Positions 63,155-64,000 of a stretch of 64,000 bases of DNA are shown piece by piece. Where the stretch lies: the NCBI GenBank assembly GCA_013399115.1, contig VXAA01005193.1, positions 1,467,022 through 1,531,021 on the forward strand, in the 5' to 3' direction. This DNA comes from Anseranas semipalmata. Lineage: Eukaryota; Chordata; Aves; Anseriformes; Anseranatidae. The notes under the pieces are model-generated. The model saw only the letters and a program-made list of their open reading frames with translations, searched no databases and had not been told where the DNA came from. Each line of letters opens with the position of its first letter. Positions within the stretch are counted from its first letter, which is position 1. The translations under genes were made by a program, and so were the position numbers.

Positions 63155-63510
63155 TCGGTGAATGTTCTTGAAGAACATTAATTTGCATCCAATTACCTAG
63201 CTGACCAAAGGCATGAATTCCTAATGAATACTTTCTGTGATTACCAATTTAACCATCTTTTTCTTGGCAGAGGTGAACTTCTCTGTATGTGGTCCAGGAG
63301 ACAGAAGTCAGAGTATGACCTACTTCCATTGCATTTGCTTAATTAATCCTGAGCAGCTTTCTAATGCATATTCCATTCATCAACATATCTGAATCCTTTC
63401 CCTAGCAGAGAATTAAAAATGAAAACATGATGAAAGCCAACCAGATAAATCGCACTGATGAGACATGCCTCAATAATTTGGTGGCCATCATTAGGAAATC
63501 TGCATAAGTT
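63155..63510. promoter_or_regulatory. Candidate enhancer-like block with palindrome and octamer
   Basis: AATGTTCTTGAAGAACATT at 63,161-63,179 is a perfect palindrome of 9-bp arms around one base. It contains TTCTTGAAGAA, which overlaps heat-shock-element-like half sites, and everted TGTTCT/AGAACA steroid-receptor-like half sites. Directly after it come ATTTGCAT (canonical octamer, 63,181-63,188) and CAATTA (63,190-63,195). TTAATTAATCC follows at 63,339-63,349, joining a homeodomain core with a TAATCC (PITX/OTX-type) motif. Function is inferred from motif density only. Confidence 0.35.
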
Positions 63511-64000
63511 CCAGTGACTGTATGCTTTGTACAACGGAGTTTAGTATGTGCTTTTTGTATATTTTTCCTATCTTCTTTTCTCTCAGAAAAATGTTCATTT
63601 GTCCCCGATGATCCAAACTTCACTCCTTGAAAAAAGTATAGTTGTTTGACTGCTGGCAATTTTAAAACGATGGCTTTTTCCTGTGCCAATCCCTAGTGGT
63701 GAAGAGACTGGTAAGACATTCCCAGGACCTCTATGTCAGCAGCTGGCTGTCAGCAGCCCCCAGGTCCTGCAAGACCCAACCACAAGGGTCTCCTCTCTCT
63801 CCTCTCAGCTGCTCCAATTGGTTCACTTCTGTTTTTCAGGTGATCTGGCAGAAGTCTTTGTTCCTCAGCAAGAAGTGGAAGGAGAGGGCTCAGGCCATTT
63901 GTGAAAATGATGTGGAAATAGTGCAAGAATCACATGTTGTAGGAGCAATCCCATCAAACTGTGAAAATGTCCTGGGATATTATGTGAATTAGACTTTTTT
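63511..64000. other. Right-end unique stretch, no gene assigned
   Basis: An acceptor-like CACTTCTGTTTTTCAG lies at about 63,825-63,840, followed by up to 50 open codons in one plus frame. No product is recognisable. It could be a non-coding exon or chance. Confidence 0.25.

Noticed and set aside
63841..63992. Open frame after an acceptor-like site near the right end
   Set aside because: Two competing frames are open, neither recognisable; the evidence is too thin for a gene call.
1..64000. Viral, prophage, CRISPR or operon-like systems
   Set aside because: No repeat-spacer array, no tightly packed same-strand genes, no LTR pair and no retroviral-type frame was seen on either strand.

Overview
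This looks like ordinary nuclear DNA from a vertebrate, most likely a bird. The best single clue is a truncated CR1 retrotransposon 3' end at about 20,240-20,514 that reads close to the familiar avian CR1 tail. At least three older, more diverged CR1 pieces support this (36.3 kb, 47.6 kb, 55.3-55.8 kb). The other repeats are microsatellites, poly(A) tracts and worn MIR-like, tRNA-derived SINE fragments. The window also carries assembly gaps at 3,524-3,565 and 35,768-35,794 and single N bases at 9,063, 27,411 and 56,138. There is nothing bacterial, viral or plasmid-like. Repeat families were assigned by eye from remembered consensus patterns, not by a search.

There is no convincing multi-exon protein-coding gene. 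The longest open frames (about 200-250 codons) have no recognisable domain, and several lie in one-sided purine/pyrimidine DNA where stop codons are rare by composition. The only exon-like coding candidate is a short terminal exon on the minus strand at 44,138-44,203. It follows a good polypyrimidine tract and AG acceptor and ends in a stop, but I do not recognise its family and found no partner exon upstream.

Layout: 1-20 kb is mostly unique intergenic or intronic DNA with a compound TTCC array (1.65-1.79 kb), two MIR-like fragments (6.85-7.8 kb), a probably false 147-bp tandem duplication at a single N (8.9-9.2 kb) and AT-rich enhancer-like patches (12.4, 15.0 and 15.5 kb). 20-29 kb has the CR1 tail, a long TTC tract beside a telomere-like G-quadruplex motif, an enhancer-like block at 26.2 kb and a 64-base poly(A). 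29.7-34.5 kb is GC-rich and holds a CpG-island-like block (about 32.5-32.96 kb) and an isolated TATA-like box (33.85 kb). 35-48 kb has old CR1 and MIR fragments, a long CTTTTT array, two small perfect hairpins and the terminal-exon candidate. 48-64 kb is again unique DNA with several MIR copies, the longest CR1 remnant, and an AT-rich block near the right end with an octamer, homeodomain-type motifs and a 19-bp palindrome.

The overall picture is a gene-poor regulatory or intronic interval with a CpG-island-like block in the middle. I see no evidence for a novel biological system. The most useful observations are the likely assembly duplication, the CpG island without an assigned gene, the orphan terminal exon, the number of recognisable ancient SINEs for a bird-like genome, and several motif-dense non-coding blocks that need a conservation test.
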